A stretch of DNA of 64,000 nt from Tateyamaria omphalii (lineage in GTDB: Bacteria > Pseudomonadota > Alphaproteobacteria > Rhodobacterales > Rhodobacteraceae): the NCBI RefSeq assembly GCF_014651375.1, contig NZ_BMWT01000002.1, positions 501,477 through 565,476 on the forward strand, given 5' to 3'. Shown here piece after piece: positions 62,583-64,000 of this stretch. The notes under the pieces are model-generated. The model was not told where the DNA came from. It was given only the letters and a program-made list of their open reading frames with translations, and ran no database searches. The position numbers and the translations under genes were made by a program. Each line of letters starts with the position of its first letter. The stretch's first letter is position 1.

Positions 62583-64000
62583 ATGTTTTCCAAATACAAA
62601 AAAGCCGAAGCCAAACCTGCCGCAGCACCTGCGGACAAGGTTGCCGAGATGCCCAAGGCAGACGCGTCCAAGAAAATTGCACGCAAACCGGCTCCGTCAA
62701 AATCCGCGACAGTCACCCCTATGGACAAGGAACGCAAGCGCAAGGAGCGCATGGGCGAGATCAAGCTCGAACTCCATCGTGCGCTTTTGGACAACCTGAA
62801 CCTCGCCGCGCTCGAACATGCGACTGAACAGGACCTGCGTCAGGAAATCAGCGCAATTTCGACCGAAGTGCTGACAGAAAAGAACATCATCCTGAACCGT
62901 GAGGATCGCCAGACCCTCAATCAGGAACTGTTTGACGAAGTGACGGGGCTCGGCCCCCTTGAAACGCTTCTGAAAGATGAATCTGTCAACGATATTCTGG
63001 TCAACGGGCCTCAGCAGATATTTGTCGAACGGTCGGGTAAGCTGGAACTGACCGACGTCACGTTCAAGGACGAACGACACCTCCTGCGCATCATCGACAA
63101 GATCGTGAGCGCGGTGGGCCGTCGTGTTGACGAATCCAACCCTTATGTGGACGCCCGTTTGCAGGACGGTTCGCGTTTCAACGCCATGGTGCCCCCCATT
63201 GCGGTGGACGGTAGCCTTGTGTCCATTCGTAAGTTCAAAAAGGACAAGCTGGGCATCGACGACCTGGTGAATTTCGGTGCCTTTACCGAAGAGATGGCTG
63301 CTTATCTTCAGGCTGCCGTTGCCACGCGCCTGAACGTCATCGTGTCGGGTGGTACCGGGTCCGGGAAAACGACCACGCTCAATGCTCTGTCATCCTTCAT
63401 CGACAATGCCGAACGTATCCTGACAATCGAAGACACCGCCGAACTCCAACTGCAACAGACCCATGTGGGCCGGATGGAAAGCCGACCACCTAACGTTGAG
63501 GGCAAGGGCGAAGTGTCACCACGCGACTGTTTGAAAAACGCCCTTCGTATGCGCCCTGACCGCATCATCGTGGGCGAGACGCGGGGCGAGGAAGTCATCG
63601 ACATGCTCCAGGCCATGAACACTGGCCACGACGGATCGATGACCACGATCCACGCCAACTCTGCGCGTGACGGCGTAAGCCGTTTGGAAAATATGATTGC
63701 CATGGCCGGGATCGAAATGCCGATCAAGGCGGTGCGGTCTCAGATCTCGTCGGCTGTGAACCTGATCGTGCAGGCGTCGCGTCTACAGGACGGGTCACGC
63801 CGTATGACATCGATCACCGAAATCACCGGGATGGAGGGTGACGTGATCTCGATGCAGGAAGTTTTCCGCTTCCAGCGCGTCGGCCTCACGCCCGACAACA
63901 AGATCATAGGCCACTTCACCGCCACCGGCGTCCGTTCACACTATTCCGAACGGTTCCGTCTGTGGGGCTATGACTTGCCCGCTTCCATCTATGAACCCGT
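62583..64000 (+). CDS. cpaF: Tad/Flp pilus motor ATPase CpaF (TadA), partial
   Basis: The frame is open to the right edge: 472 residues are visible and the end is missing. A Lys/Ala-rich N-terminal tail (about 1-55) is followed by the N-terminal domain ([21 protein letters not shown]) and the secretion ATPase core. This shows Walker [10 protein letters not shown] (about 256-264), [12 protein letters not shown] (Asp box), [16 protein letters not shown] (Walker B and Arg) and [19 protein letters not shown] (His box). GGGGG lies before the ATG. It powers pilin assembly. Confidence 0.95.
   Translation, partial: MFSKYKKAEAKPAAAPADKVAEMPKADASKKIARKPAPSKSATVTPMDKERKRKERMGEIKLELHRALLDNLNLAALEHATEQDLRQEISAISTEVLTEKNIILNREDRQTLNQELFDEVTGLGPLETLLKDESVNDILVNGPQQIFVERSGKLELTDVTFKDERHLLRIIDKIVSAVGRRVDESNPYVDARLQDGSRFNAMVPPIAVDGSLVSIRKFKKDKLGIDDLVNFGAFTEEMAAYLQAAVATRLNVIVSGGTGSGKTTTLNALSSFIDNAERILTIEDTAELQLQQTHVGRMESRPPNVEGKGEVSPRDCLKNALRMRPDRIIVGETRGEEVIDMLQAMNTGHDGSMTTIHANSARDGVSRLENMIAMAGIEMPIKAVRSQISSAVNLIVQASRLQDGSRRMTSITEITGMEGDVISMQEVFRFQRVGLTPDNKIIGHFTATGVRSHYSERFRLWGYDLPASIYEP

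Overview
The window looks like chromosome from an alphaproteobacterium of the Rhodobacteraceae (Roseobacter group). It is GC-rich and dense with ATGA/TAATG-coupled operons. The evidence includes a cox cluster ordered coxB-ctaB-(small protein)-ctaG-coxC without coxA, Flp pilins whose mature ends read A-V-T-V-D-W, a DUF1178 protein, and the mtnP/apt and scoA/scoB arrangements. The genus assignment is inference. I saw no tRNA, rRNA, insertion sequence, prophage or CRISPR.

Layout. 1-3 kb: the end of a molybdopterin hydroxylase subunit, then an L-threonate dehydrogenase-like gene coupled to a hydroxypyruvate isomerase-like gene. 3-5.2 kb (minus): an ArsJ-type organoarsenical exporter coupled to a GAPDH. 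5.3-15.6 kb (minus): a galactoside operon with an ABC importer (binding protein and two permeases), GH36 alpha-galactosidase, sugar dehydrogenase (SDR), DgoK, DgoA, SMP-30 lactonase and GH42 beta-galactosidase. An IclR regulator and the importer ATPase diverge from it at 15.8-17.7 kb, across a cluster of three palindromes. Together they would import galactosides, hydrolyse them and pass galactose down an oxidative De Ley-Doudoroff route; the galactonate dehydratase is missing here.

18-23.5 kb (minus): ptsP, aspartate kinase, an SDR, a DUF1178 protein and a Nudix hydrolase. 23.7-26.2 kb: modABC molybdate importer. 26.2-30.4 kb: EcsC, a GNAT, then a coupled trio (flavin reductase, hexapeptide acetyltransferase, methyltransferase) and a tiny lipoprotein. 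30.4-33.8 kb: a SulP anion transporter divergent from an uncharacterised beta-helix membrane protein. 34-36 kb: mtnP-lysE-apt (methylthioadenosine to adenine to AMP). 36-39.8 kb (minus): SGNH hydrolase, FAD oxidoreductase, secreted MBL-fold protein and RimJ-like GNAT.

39.8-46.7 kb (minus): cytochrome c oxidase genes followed by SURF1, threonine synthase and an M16 peptidase. 46.9-52.4 kb: tldD, dprA, topA. 52.4-56 kb: a marR gene divergent from a small exported peptide, then scoA, a LOV-domain histidine kinase-like gene, scoB and a small GNAT. 56-64 kb: a lytic transglycosylase and the start of a Tad pilus locus (two flp genes, cpaB, cpaC, an OmpA-type lipoprotein, cpaE and cpaF cut by the window edge).

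The observation I rate highest is the LOV photoreceptor gene placed between the two CoA-transferase subunit genes. Its flavin site is intact, but the usual phosphoacceptor histidine is absent.
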